NCBI GenBank assembly: GCA_947034895.1
Contig: OX344761.1
Location: 37,894,863 to 37,958,862, forward strand
Origin: Rhytidiadelphus loreus
Lineage: Eukaryota; Streptophyta; Bryopsida; Hypnales; Hylocomiaceae
Direction of reading: 5' to 3'
Length of the DNA stretch: 64,000 nt
The notes under the pieces were generated by a model that saw only the letters and a list, made by a program, of their open reading frames with translations, was not told the origin of the DNA and searched no databases. This document shows positions 24,401 to 39,400 of the stretch, one piece after another; positions within the stretch are counted from its first letter, which is position 1, and each line of letters opens with the position of its first letter. Made by a program: the position numbers and the translations under genes.

Positions 24401-27400
24401 AGTCCCTTTAAGATTTCCATGGTTTCAAGCCCCCTTACACCTTAATCCTCCCTACTGCAAGATTCATGTATCATTGATTGGTTTCCTTTAACAAAGTTTG
24501 GACAATGTATTTAAACTTTTTTATGATCCTCCTGTAAAGATTTTATCCTCACCCAACTACCCAAGCTTCCAAAACACTATCCATTGGTGTCCAAATTTCC
24601 CAAATTTTAAAAAAAGCATAACTTTTGATCTAGCCTCATGATTGGTGTTGGAATTTTTTTCCTTAAAAGAGGTAAACATCTCCATCTTGAGCCAAAACTC
24701 TAGAAACATTTATTCATTTCTTATATGAATCCAAATATCAAATGCCCCTTACATGGACATTTGGTCATGAAGGGATTAAAATTATTATTTTTACATTTAA
24801 TCTTTTATCGTAATGAATATCAATTTATAAGATATTGAAAAATTCTTATACTTGCGACTACATTCAATGGTCATAGTTTTTATAATTCTTCTATCTCTTC
24901 AAATTTAATTTATTAACCTACTCCACTATAAATTACTCCAAAAAAAAAGATTGACTATAACTACAATTTGGTGAAAAAATTTGTGGAATCCAAGGTGACT
25001 TTGAATGCATGTTGTTCCATAGCCTTGAATTTATTATAAGACCATCTAAATGAGTTTTCTTGCCACTAAAAGAATCATGGATAAATGGAGGTATTTATTT
25101 ATACCATTTGAAATTTCTAAAAAAGAGGGTTTAAATATTGAATTCAAGAATTATTTATGATAAATCTTTATAGAAAATTTTAAAAAATAGGTCAAAAGTT
25201 GAGATTTAATACAAATTGATATTTTACAAGTTAGATTGTGAAAGTTGTGATGACAATGCATATCATACTATCATTATTTTTTAAATCTTAGTTCGAATAA
25301 TACATGATTTTGTAAAATCTAGACAAATCATTCTAGATTTATAAAAAAGTTGTATACAAAATTGTGTAATTGGATTGTTCTTAAACTTTTTAAATTGAGG
25401 TATTCTAAAGGAGTCAATTGATTCTTTCAAACATTGATTATTGAAAATCACATTTAAAAAAATTAAACATATATATATATATATATAAGATATATTCCAT
25501 TTTTATAAGAATTAAAATATAGATTTTCAATGTAATTTACACATGTAGTTGTCTTACATTTGATGTTAGAACAAAAATGAGGAGTTTCCATTTTTCATGT
25601 GCTTCATTGGTAATTGTTAAATCTGAATTAAAATTTACTAGTAGAGTTACGTTCGTTGCGCAAGTTATTCCATCCCCATCACAAATGTGACATTCATCTA
25701 AATATCCGCTTGAACAACATATGCCTTTTTCATCACGGATTGTACTACAACATGTAGCTTGAGAGTCCACATATCTATATAACAAGGTATTGTAGTTTTA
25801 GCTTTACATCTTAAACTTTGAACACCACAAAAAGTCTTTGCATTCTATAATTGTATTTACATTTTTTTTTTTTGAATGAAAAAATGCATGGAGATAGTGA
25901 AAATTAAGCATATATATACATTTCAAATGTTGATTGACGTGAACAATTTGAAAACACAGTCTATTAAGGATAGTTTTATATTTAAAAAATAAACTTATAT
26001 ACTATATATAATATCAAATTTATATTCATATAATTATTTAATTAATATTAATATTAAACTTTATTTAATTAATTAATATTAATATTAAACTTTATTTCAT
26101 TAATTAATATTAATATTAAACTTTATTTCATTAATTAATATTAATATTAAATTTATTTATTCATAATAAATTGATAATTGAATAAACTAATGTAGAATTT
26201 GAAGAAATTTAATAATTGTTATTCTATTTTGCAAATAAAATATTGAACAATAAAATATATTTCTTATGATTTATCAATTATCAAAATTTTAGGCTTATTG
26301 AAATATGTATTAGATAAACATATTCAATTAGTATTAGATTAAATAATTTTGGTTGTGTCGTATTTTTTTCAATTTGGGGTGGTGACAAATATTTACATCA
26401 TTGTTAAATAATCAATCAGTAATTTAAAATTTTGAATTTATACTTGTATGGAGGTGTACTTTAGTGGACTATTTTTAGCAAACCATATTTCTACTAGTGC
26501 TATAATTGTTATAATTTTTTTTGCTAAGTATTTCAATACATTGAAACAATAATAAATTTGAATGAGCCATGTTCTTTTGTTTTTGTTGAATTCCTTTTTG
26601 TATAACTTTGAGTTTTAATAATATTTAGTGAAAACTAAATGTATACTACAATATTTATATGTTAATATATTATGATATTTAGTAGTTACAATGTTATTTT
26701 ATGATTCTTCAAATCACTAGGACTTAGTTTATATTTGATAAAGATAGAAAGACCTATTAAGAGGGCATATAAATTCAAAGGAATTTTCTTATGCTACTAT
26801 CTAGTAGTTAGTTCAACTAATATTAGACAATTCTAATTTTTTTTTGAAAATTATGGATTATCCAAGTTTAATTTACTTGATACAACTTAACCACAATTAA
26901 TTTTGAAGGAGTCTTGGCTCATTGATAATTACTTCTTTCTTTCAAATCAAATTTAAATGTATTCTTGATTTTAATGTAATTTTTACAAATAGTTAATACT
27001 TGAACTAAAAATGGAAATTCAAAGTGTGGTGTTAATAAATTATTTATATAATTAACCTTAAATTGGAGTCATACATCTTTGCATAATCAATTTAAAACAA
27101 TGCAATTTGAAAATCTACAAATTTTTAAAGCAAGTGGATTATTCAGAGACTAAACTTTGGTATCGTACACATAGTGTAATAAGTAACTATATTTTAATTT
27201 TGATTTTGTATCCAAAATTTTAGAATATAATTTATAATTTAGATTTATTTGATATGTGTGTTTTTTAATTTTTTAATTTTTTAATAGCATTTTTTTAAAT
27301 TATTAAACAAAGGCAAAATAAAAATTTGATTCCATTGTTAGAAGTACCAAATCCCTTCCAGAATGTTCTAAGGAGATGAAAAACACCTTAAAAGAAGATG

Positions 27401-30400
27401 GGCAAAATGTACACAAAAATAATAAACATACTTGTTTAGTGAATGAAAATGTCTATATAATGGATGATTATATAGTAAATGATATTGTCATTCATTTTAA
27501 CATATTTGATTGTTCATTCAAATGTACATCATCCATACACATTGACACATTTTTTTGCAATTATATATAATAATTTTATGCCTTACTAGATTATAAATTT
27601 GTTAGAACATTCATTAAATAGCCAAAAATTTCAAACATTTAAAAGGAGTCAACTTCATTCTTAATAGATAATACAATTATTTGTAATAAGAGGGCATTAT
27701 AAAAAAATCACTAAAATCTTTAATTATGGTAATTGTTGAGAATTTGAATTGAAATGATTGTAGACTGTTATGGCCACAATGTATCCATGATGAACTATTG
27801 TGTTCTAGATTGAATGTCTAATTGAATGAAATGTCTTTTATAGATGTTGTAGAAGGGTAAGGATTCATGTGCATAACTCACAACTTTCCAATTGAATGTT
27901 TATATGCTAGTGAACAATGTTTACCAAATAGGTCTCCTTTTTCATGTGGGTGTTGTGGATTGAGCGTAATGATGTGGCCTTCAACAACATTTGGTGGCAT
28001 CTAGTTAAACTCTTGCAGTGCATCTAATTAGGCTTGATCGACTATGGGCATGTTGAATGAGACAAGGCTTGCAAGGAACAAGAGTTGTCCTATTAGGAGG
28101 AAGTTCGTTAGGAGTAGGTTTGCTACCAAGTGGATTTGGACTTTTTTGTTTGCTAAGATGGTCAAAGGTTCATCTAGGTGGAGGTTCTTTGGGCCTAGGG
28201 CCGGTATTGTGTTTCAACCGCCTTAGGCAGTTCTGCCCTCGTGGGATAGGCTTTGCCCTCCCGGGTGGTATCTTCTTTATATTTTAGTTCAGTCTGTGTT
28301 AGTTATTTGCCCTTACAAACCGCTTGCGGCTAGGTTCTATTTCTTTTTCTTGCAATAAAGGCTTCCTTTATTTGTGTTTAAATAAATAAATAAGTCTCAA
28401 TTTTGGGGTACAAATAGGAATTTTATCTTGATTACTTGCATATTACCTCCTAGTGGGAATGAGTCAAATTGAATTGGTATAGAAAGTTCCAATGAAGATT
28501 ACAACTATTTAATGTTGGATAGTTAGAATGAGCAAGTGCCATTCCATAAGGATAAAGGAAAAGAATCCAATTAGAGTGCACCATGGCTTGAAGAACATGT
28601 ATCGAGTCCTATGTAATTGTGATATTTGATTGTATATTCTTTTGAATTTGAGGACATAATTGATTTGTTTTAAGTAAAATGTGGAGATCATGAAAGTGAA
28701 AAGTGTATGGAATTAAATAATTAGTTTTAATTGTTAATGTAGATTTTTTATAATTGTCCTATTTTGGATGTTGTTTAATGTGCACTAGTAGGTAAAAAGT
28801 TGAAGTAGTAGATTTATATATGATGAAATTTGAAAATATTAATAAAACTATTATAAAAAGATAAAAATAAAATTGTGATGTCTAAAATTGAAGTGCAAAG
28901 TGTGGTGAATATTAATATCATGTAAAATTAGGAGAGTCAAAACAAAATTAGAGATTTTGTGATTTAATTGTTGAATGATTTCATGATTTAATTGTGTAAG
29001 GCAAGTACTTCCTCTTTTGAACTCATTGTCATTGTCATTGTGACACAATGAGCTCAAAAAAATTTGGATTTATTTATTTTTCATTAATCCCCCTCCAAAG
29101 AGAATTTAAAAAGTTTTAAAAATTAAATTAAAAAATATTTTTCAAATACCCCCTACGTCTATCATTTTCCTTTTGTAATTTTCAGGTAAGGTAGGGTTGG
29201 CATTTGATATGGAATATGTCCTGTATCCAAATCCATATCCTTAGCTATGTATATATTTGTATCCATATCCATATCCCAAATTTTTTTTTTGAAATCAACG
29301 GCATTTGAATGTGTGTGTGTGTGTAAAAAATTGAAGGCTCTCAATTTTTGGAGGAGAGGGGGGGAGGAAATGCATATAAAACATCATGTTGCCTCTTTTC
29401 AGTACATTGTGTGTCATTAGTAATTTAGCAAAAAGGACTTCCAAATAAGACAAACTATCATTTTTTAATAATAAGATATAAATAAGAGTGATGACATGAA
29501 AGGTGACTTGATTTTCCTCAGGTTTATTATTCTATTAGAAAATAAATTACTCTTGTAATTCCTTATTGAATTTTGCTAGAACTCTAATTTTAACTAGAGG
29601 TAAATCCATTTTTCTATAAACATAAAATTTCTATTAAATAGTTAATTTCCATGGAGTGAGCTTAGAGCTAAGAGTTAGATTAATCCAATTTGGATGATTA
29701 TTGATTCTTACTATATATGCTTCATCTCTTATATTTTTGTACATTCTATTTATACAATGAAGTCCTATATTCAATGCAAAAAACTCACTCTATGCATGTT
29801 TACATTTAATAAAATCATTTTCCTATGTTATTGGTGTTAATATATTGTAATGTAATAAACAATTTGTTTATTTGCAAAATAATTTGCTAAAGCCACATAG
29901 TATAATAATTTTATGATTAGTAGAGTTAGTAAAATTCTAATTAAATACATAAATAGAGAGAGAGAGAAAATCATATGCACAAAGCACAATTTTGTATACT
30001 TAATGTAAATAGTGAAGTATTCTTACTTTGCAATTCCATTGCATTGTCCACATGCATCAATATTACCTTCTTCACAACACAATCCATCCTGGAAAATTCA
30101 ATGATAGTCATGATAGTGGTAATATACTCATAAAAATGAAATTATCTAGTATAAAGTATCCATTAGGAAAATTTTCAAGCCAATAATGGGTTGCGAGTTT
30201 TTTCGGTAGTAGTGCAATTATAGCAAAAAATTTATTAAATAATAATTTAAAAAATATATATTTGACATAGCACTACTAGTGCCATGTTAGTGCCATGTCA
30301 AATTGGTGATTTCAAATTTTTGTTATTTATTTATCTTTTCTATAAATAAAATAAAATATTATTTTATTTCTCTATATTTACACTGCCTCCTAAAATCAAA

Positions 30401-33400
30401 TAGTTTTGTTAGTAATTTGGATTTTTTTGTCATGCAAATCCAAATTTCTTCACCACTTTGATTCAGTGATCATGAGTATAATTCTATATTTTTTATTCAA
30501 TTATGAACAATGATTATCTTTTAAGGTCAAGTATATTACAATGGCTAAAGTTGATGTTGAACTTTTACAACAATTACGGTTTATGTCAATAGTATAATAA
30601 GGGCAACAATCCAATTTGTTGTCAAAATTTCCAATAGGGCGACCTTGGCATTTTTTATAATTCTCACATTGACGACCTTCCCAACCATCTTGGCAAACAC
30701 ATTTGCCTCCCTATGATTATGATTAGAATTAGAATTAGAACTTGTTAAATTTGCATATTGGAATAATGGATCAATTAACTTTAAAAAATATCAAATTATC
30801 AGACATTAAATAGAACATAATTTGATTGTATTTTGATTATAAATACCTCAAATTGCCCATATTCAGAGCAATACATTTGATTATCACAAATAACATTTGA
30901 TTGTGAGCACAACATAGTTGAACTTGGCATGTTTCTTGCATCACAAAGTTGTATAGGAGATGTAACTCCTGAACCATCTACACACTACAATAAATAATGC
31001 AAAATAAAGTAATTGTGTAATTTAAAAATTCAAGATTTTATCAATGATCATAAACATATATTTTAAAAACTGATAAAAAAAATTGTTTATAATAAAAGAT
31101 GTTTCAATTTTAATAAAAAAATTCTTGCAATACTAGTAATGAAATTTCATAAAAGAAATTACTAATAATGTGAAAACAAAAACAATGTTAAATTTTGTTT
31201 TTATGAATATTGCATGATTTCAAAATCTTTTATACAATTGAATTAAAATTTGAATTAAATTTGTAGATTTAATCAATATTTTATTATTCTTGAAAAAAAT
31301 ATCAATTAATATCTCTTGAATATCTTCTCATTTTGGAATGGGTTTTATGGAAGTTATGAAAGGAAAGAAATCCAAATATTCTCATGGACCAATATAGAAA
31401 ATATGTAAAAATTACATGGATTGTTTAAAGTGAAATTTAGTAAATTTAAATTTCACAATTTCAACTAAATAGAGCCAAATTTTGATAGCTACTTCTTTCT
31501 AATGTAATTAATTTTTTATTTTAAGTGAAACAAAATTACAATTTTTACAAATAACCTATTATATAGTTTTAGCTTGCACATGATGAAAAATAATCCTATA
31601 TTGTTTGTTTTAATTTTCAAAGGTTTTGAGTACATGTGCATGGGGATAGAAATAGATTTGAAAAAGGTGCAAGGTTTACACCTACAAAAGCCTTGAATAT
31701 TATTCTAGGATATGAAGATGTAAAACTTTTATTCTAATAAAGTGAACATTTTAATGCTTCACTTTTAGTTATTTAGTCGTTTCTTATCCTATTAGCACTA
31801 AAAATGGAGATGTGATTGGAATTAGACCTTAACTTGAATGGAGCCACAGAGGTGTATTTGATACCATTAGAATACTCTCCAAAAAGAACCAAACTCTTTT
31901 GGTTGTTTCTAGTTTCGAACTCACTACACATAAAATAATGAATTTAAAATTCAACTTGGATTAGGATTTACTTAGGTTATTATTCAAGTTATATTCATGA
32001 GAATTTGTTCATTGTAGTTGTGGCAAGAAAATAGGACAAATTAGTTTGAACTCAATTAACTCCTAAAGTCTCAAGGCCTTTTTTTCATCCAATAATGCTC
32101 AAAACTGCCAATTCTAGTGTGAAGAGCAAAAAATTGAATACATAAAATTGAAATGTATCTCCATTGGATCTTGCAATAGAATAATATGAGAAAATGTAGA
32201 AAAAAATTCAAAAACTTTAACAATATAAACTGCAAGATAATTATATACATAGTGAAAAAAACATGTTTTTATGGCACCGTGGCAAACTAGTTCATAAGAC
32301 TTTAGATTCTCTTTAACTTAAAATTCTTACATTTTAGATTTTGAAATAAGAAATATTTACTATGAAGAATTGCGATGATGGTCTAGAAAAAAAGATAACA
32401 TGATTATCATTTTTTTTTAAATTGTTAAGTAGAAGTAGGTACAAAATAGAAGGAAAAAGTAAATTGTTAATAGCTTTAAGATGGAGTTGAAACATACTAC
32501 TTAACTCTAGAACTTTTGTTTATAGAAAAATTTAAAAATTTAACTCAAAAATTAGTCTAATATATAATTTTTTCAAGACTTTGCTTTGCTTTCTTGCAAA
32601 ACAAGATGCTTCATAAATTTCTCATCACTTATCAGCATGGAACAAACAAAAGCTTTTCATGTAGAAAAAATATAATCCACGAGAAGTAAAATTTTAAAAT
32701 TTTAATTTCAAGTTTTTGTGATTTGTATGCTACTCAACAAGTTGAAATTTGTACTTAGGAGGGCATAACTTTTGCTCCAAATTACCTTGATTGAAACAAA
32801 AATGATATCCCAAAATGCTTATGTATTTTTCTATCTTTAAAGAAAGGTTTCAAAAAATTGCACCAAAAATTGAGATAAGAGGAATCTTTCAAATTTTAAA
32901 TTGTCCCTCAAGGGGGCAAATGGGACTTTAGGAATAAATTATTTTTTAAATAGTAAAATTAACAAAATCATATATCCTAAATAATGATTACAAATAGTTT
33001 CATTGTTTTTTGTAAGTTTGTGGGTTTATACTATAAAGCCTCATCATCTTAGTCTTATAATAATATAATAATTTGTTTTGCAATGATATTGGTTTATAAT
33101 ATATTACATTTATAATATTTTAAAATTGTAATAATATTGTTCCAATGATGATTTTCATATATAATAATAATTTTGTTTTACATTATATTTATAGTGTTCA
33201 AATTTTATAAATATAATGTAATGTACTTCTAGAATAGTGTTACTACAATATGAATTATAATATTGTTTTGAATTGGTATTGACATTATGACTTCTTTTTT
33301 ACAAATTCACAAAAACATTGAAGAAGAATTGAAACTATAGATAATCAAAGTGTGAAGACTTTTGAGATATTGGCTAGTGTTTGAATAATAATATCAAATT

Positions 33401-36400
33401 AAAAAAGTCTATAAATATAAATACTTATAAGACATATATTGAAATAATTATTAAATATTATAGTCTATTTAAATTATCATTGTCAAACTTCAATATATAA
33501 TAATAGTTGTGGTATTTTATTATATTTTAGAATAGCATCATAAAGATAAATACGATATACTTACTTGTACTTGACGTATTTGAATGCCTTCACAAGTACC
33601 CAAACAATCATTCCAAGGACCCACTAACCATGAATATGTTTGGCAAGGCTGTGAAATATATAATAGTTGAATGAGGTGATATTATAAAATAAAAAAACTG
33701 AATTTAAATAAATTATTATGATTTATTGAATCTATAAGTTTAATTCAATTTATTCTTTTATAACTTAAATTTTAACACAACACATTAAAAAACATAGTTT
33801 ATCTTTAGAATAAATGACAATAAATGATATTATAAGTATAATAAGTCACAATATAAAAATAAAAATAAAAGATATTTTAAATTTTTAACAAGTATTTGTT
33901 TTATAAGAATTATAAGATCTAAAAAAAACAAGTACGTGTTTAAGAACTTTTAATAAAATAAAATGCATCAAAATATTATTTGATAGAATATCTTTAAAAT
34001 AAAAATTTAATGAAGATTTTTTTTACGAATTTAATTAGAATTGGGTTTCAGTTGCAATAGATAGGATCTACTTTAATTGCCAATATAAACACTGCATTTG
34101 TAAGATGAAATCCATAATAAGGACATTTCAGTTTTTTGTAAATAAGTAAAAGAACATATGATTAATTCTACATTTTATTCCTAAATATCTATGTATGAAA
34201 TTTATAGATGTGCTATGTTCAATTCTATCCCAATTATTTTATTTAAATAAAATCTAGAATTCATGGAATTATTGCAATTGCTAGTAAGTTGTCCATGTCA
34301 AAATCCAAATTCCAAATATTAGGATTTTTTCTTTGAATTCTATAAGTTTAAGTTTAAATAAAAAAATTCCATTATAAACTACACTACTCAATACACTATT
34401 TTCTATTATAAACTACTTTTTTTCTTCTTAAAACCTCAAAATATATTAATAAATATCATGAAAAATATTACTATTTTCATATTCTATCATGATGGAAACC
34501 CTAATAATTTTCATTTTGATCTTTCTTCAATAAATTTTGAATTCTTTTTATCATTTATGAGAATATTTCAAAATTTATTTATTTAATGATACAATAACTT
34601 GATTAAGTACAATATTTGTGATTGAACTTGAAAATCACACTCAAGTGTGTTTTAAGTGTGAAAAATATATTTATTGTTTGAAACTATTTATTTTTTACTC
34701 GACACTTCAAAAATAGATTTGAAAGTAATTAACTATTTTTTAGTATTTAAATTTTTTCCTATTATAATGATTTCAAAAATTATATGAATCTCATTTATTC
34801 CCAAATTTATTGTGAATCTTTATGTCCATAAAATCATATGGTTTTATGTGGTATAAATACAATATTAATAACTATATAATATTTTAAAAGCCAAAACAAA
34901 TGTAGGTTGAATCAATGTTTATCACACTTCTTAAGAGGTTGAATCAATGGTTATCACACTTATGAATACAAGTTTATAAATGGGTTATTTTCATAAATCC
35001 AATTCATTTTTGTACTATCTACAAAATCGAGAGTGTTATGTTGATATACATATAGACAATGTCAATTAATGCCATCTAAGAAAGTTATTTGATCTCTTAT
35101 TCAAAGTTTAAAGTAAAAGAAGGAAGTCTAATATGAAGAAAAGAATTGAAAATTGAAAATTGAAATTGAAAATTGAAATTGAAAATTGAAATTGAAAATT
35201 GAAATTGAAAATTGAAATTGAAAATTGAAATTGAAAATTGAAATTGAAAATTGAAATTGAAAATTGAAATTGAAAATTGAAATTGAAAATTGAAATTGAA
35301 AATTGAAATTGAAAATTGAAATTGAAAATTGAAATTGAAAATTGAAATTGAAAATTGAAATTGAAAATTGAAATTGAAAATTGAAATTGAAAATTGAAAT
35401 TGAAAATTGAAATTGAAAATTGAAATTGAAAATTGAATTTGAAAATTTTATAAAATTTGATGAATACATTGCCAAATATAAATATTGGACTTTTAAGAAC
35501 TTAACCTTTAAGTTTTGGTAGTTAGATTTGGTGAATTGTATTAAAATCATATCATTTATTTAGATAAATAAAATTTAAGGGACATTTTTTTTTTGACCTT
35601 TTGATATTTGTATATAAATCAAATCATATGAACTAGATTTAAGACATAGCCATAGTATAATTACATGTGTATTGCAAGTTTTTTGAGTAGTTGGAAGTGC
35701 TAATTGATAGCATGCAGAGTCCATTTCAATGTGAAGTGAAGATCTACAAATAACATCTCTTGATCTCACTCCCATACCACATGGCACATTGCAAAATTCC
35801 CAATTCATTACATCCCAATATGTAGCATTACAAATTTGAGAAATACATGTTTGAGTCTTTACAACAAGGTCATATTCAAGCCCACATAGACTAGAATGTG
35901 CTATGTTGCCTAAATTATCTAAGCACAATACCAATCTGCAAAATATCATTTTATAATATTATGTATCTTAATTAAAAATTAAATATAATCAATTTTGTTA
36001 CTATAAACAAAATATTATATATTACTTGTATTTAATCTAAATTCTTTTTTTATATATTTAGAATAATTGCACACTAGGATACACAAAAGTCCTATCATGC
36101 ACTTTGGTTGCATATAGCACTTTATTTTAATCAAAATTGTAATATTTGGCACCGAAAATTGCACTAATATATCCAACCTTTTTTTTCCACAGATAATTCA
36201 TGACCTTCAACAAGAATTCCAAGACAAATGTGCCTTCACCAATTGTATAAAATAAACATTGAAAAATAAATAAAAGAAAGTTTTTTTTAAACCTTTCAAA
36301 TTTGATCTAAGATTTTGAACTTCAAAGTTGAAATCCTAAATTCAAAAAATCCTAAAATAATATGAACTTAAAAATTACAATCATTTTAAAAATATATATT

Positions 36401-39400
36401 AAAAAAATTAGAAATTATCTCAAGAATTTTCAATGAGATTTCTAAATTTAGTGTGCACAATGAGTCATCACAAAACACTCTCTTAATGTAAATTTTCCAA
36501 TTTCGAGCACTTGAAGAGTTTCTTTAAACTTTGGGGAGGGGATGGTGGCCCTTTTCCCCAAAAAAACTGTCTACCACATCAAGTTCAACATGCATTTATA
36601 GTTTTAATGTTCAAATGACATTTTTCAAGTTTATCAAAACTCTACACATTTAAGTCCATCGTGATAAAAACCTTGAATATTGTAGCATGCAAGCATCTTA
36701 TATATAGAGAAAAAATAAAAATTATGTTCATTACTAGTCACCTAAAACTAGTCACCAACATCATAGGTGTTATTTTCTCATGTCCTAGTTATAGATAGCC
36801 TTTAACTACTAATGTACTTTGATTCTATGTTCTTGTATTTCGGAAGCTATTATAATTATAACTAGTTGACAATATTAAATGATTATTTTTGTAATTTTAT
36901 ATCTTGTATGAGCTAGTCAACATCTTATCAACCTTTAGACAAGTATTGTCATCTCAAAAGCAATTTTCTTTAAAATTTTCATAGATCCCTATAATAGAAG
37001 TTTTCCAATGACTTTTAGTGGATTTGGAGAATTGTTTAAGGTAATACGGAGTACTAATCAAGGAGCTTCTACTATGAGAATTGAATAGTACTTTAGAGAA
37101 TTTGACAACTAATTGCTATTTTCATTTAATCCATATAAATAATATATTTATCTTTTAATGTCCAATATAAAATAATTTCACATTTTGTACTAAGTGTAGT
37201 TTACAATCTCCATGCATTTGCAAGCAAACTAAGGTATTTTTGCAAAATGTCATTGCTACACATTCATCAAATTTTGGATATCAATAAATTCTCTTCCACT
37301 ACACAAGTGTATAAGAAAATTCATAATTTTTACCATAAAGATTTTAAGAAAATAGTGTTTGAAGTTAGAAGAATTAATTTTTTCTTATAGGTCAACAAAT
37401 TTTAATTTGTCCTAGAATAAGATTTTTGTGCTACACTTAGGGTTTTTTTTAGCAATTACATTCTACATCATGTTAGATACTATATGTTGGAGTCAAATTC
37501 ATCCTATCGGGGTTGAATATTCTTTCATTAACTTTATTGTGGTACTCAAATCTATCATGACCTTTGGAAGTAGGGTCCTCCTAACTTAGTAAGTTAGCAA
37601 AAGAATTGGTCAAGTTGCAATTCCTTTCAATGAACATAATCTCTTTTCGAGGGGGGAAAAGGAACTAAGCTAAGTAAGCTTATGTATTCCATGATTTTTT
37701 ACATTTATAAAGCAATCACCTGGTTATATATATTATTTTTCATTTTTCATTGGATTTCGTTTTAAGATACATTTAAAAAATATATATTTTATGCACTATT
37801 CAATTATGCCACGTTATGATTTTTGAATATTTCATTACATGCCATATTTAATTATTTTTTGAATTATTTTTTAACAAATCTAATCCAAGCGTAGGGTACA
37901 CGCTTGCAAAATTTTACAACGAAAAGACGATTTTTTATGAGCTACCCAAATTGCCTAAAAATATTCAAGGAACATAACTTTGATTTGGTCATTCAATTAG
38001 AAAAAAATTACTTTTTCAAGAAGGAAGTATGTATCTACACCTTGTATCAAATTTTTAGAAATATCCATTCAAAATTGACTTCTTAGTTAGGAATGTGTCC
38101 AAATATTCAAAAGGTTGTTCAATGCTCGGTTCAATGACCTCTTGGTCCTTTAAAGGTTAAGATGTCTAGAACTTTATAAATGAATTAAGATAATAATTTG
38201 TATCAAATACCACACCCTAGATCAACTTCAACACTAGTATATCAAAATAATTTAATTTTAAAATTCTAGTTGAATGAAATGTCATTTTTAAAATTTAAAA
38301 TTATTAGAAAAGTTTCTTATTCTACATTTCAAATTTTACACAAATTAAAAACCTTTGAATAATTTTATTTTTTTAATCAAATACTAGATTAAAAATTTAA
38401 TAAATCTAAGAAATGCTTCAAGTACTGCTTGATTATTTACCAAACTCAACTAAATGTATAGTATAACTTTACTAATATCTATCAACATTAGATTTGTATT
38501 TATCACCTTCTTTGATAACCTTCTCCACAGACTTTATCACATTCATTCCATGATCCTATATATAGGTTGTATTGTCTACATTCAATTATATTACATTCCT
38601 GCATAATTAATCCTTTTTTAATGAGAATGAAAATCAAATTAGTTGTTGCAAATGACACAAATCATGATATTTTGATCATAATTTTTGGTATCAAGTATCA
38701 AATGTATCAATTGTTTATAGTTTGTATTTATATATTTTTTAATATTAAATAATTTAAAAAAATACATTCCATTAATTATATTGACTTTTTTCCATAATTA
38801 TATAAATTTTATAAATAAAAATATGAATAGATGCTTGTAAATCCACCAATTTTAAACACTTCACTACAATTTAATTAAGAAATCATTTGTCTATGCTAAT
38901 TTTGTATTTTTGATATTCTTGAAACTAATTTTCAATTGATTTAATATCTTTAAAAAATAGTTTAGTCTATGCCAATCCTTCATTATATTTAGTGCAAAAG
39001 TCATGGACTTTACAAACTACAATATCTAGATATACAAATTTGTCTTCATATTTGCAATTAGGCCACAATGTAGTCTAATTGGATTTTAAAGATTATATTA
39101 AAAGATTTCAAATGATATTTGAAACTCAATGTGTCTTCATTTGATTTTAGATTTGAGTTTCATGCTTTGACTTAGTTCAATCTTCCTCTTTTTTGCAAGA
39201 TTTCAAATCTAAAAGGATGTATGTCATTTTTTCTTACAAACTACTTCAAAAGTTTAATGAACTCATCGTCAATTTCTAACTTCTATATCTTTTATTCTAT
39301 ATCTACAATGTCTAAGTTGATTAAAAATTTGAATTTATAAAGGTGAAATTAGGTTGTAATGATACAATGTACTCCTTTGATTATTAATTACACTTCATTT

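Larger units (their letters stand above)
25775..30026 (-). other. intron 19 (4.3 kb)
   Basis: Holds the 31-bp tandem array and the truncated LINE listed separately; the rest is AT-rich without visible structure. Confidence 0.6.

Noticed and set aside
23840..24450. Plus-strand open pieces (for example YRIVYGTTQLVKLALNA) that recall a Ty3-type integrase end
   Set aside because: Similarity covers too few residues, and nothing before or after fits the family; may be chance.
35128..35550. A 140-codon open frame on the minus strand cycling through FNFQFSI residues
   Set aside because: It is the by-product of the 13-bp tandem array in an intron, not a gene; the period shifts the frame and no start, splice or family support exists.
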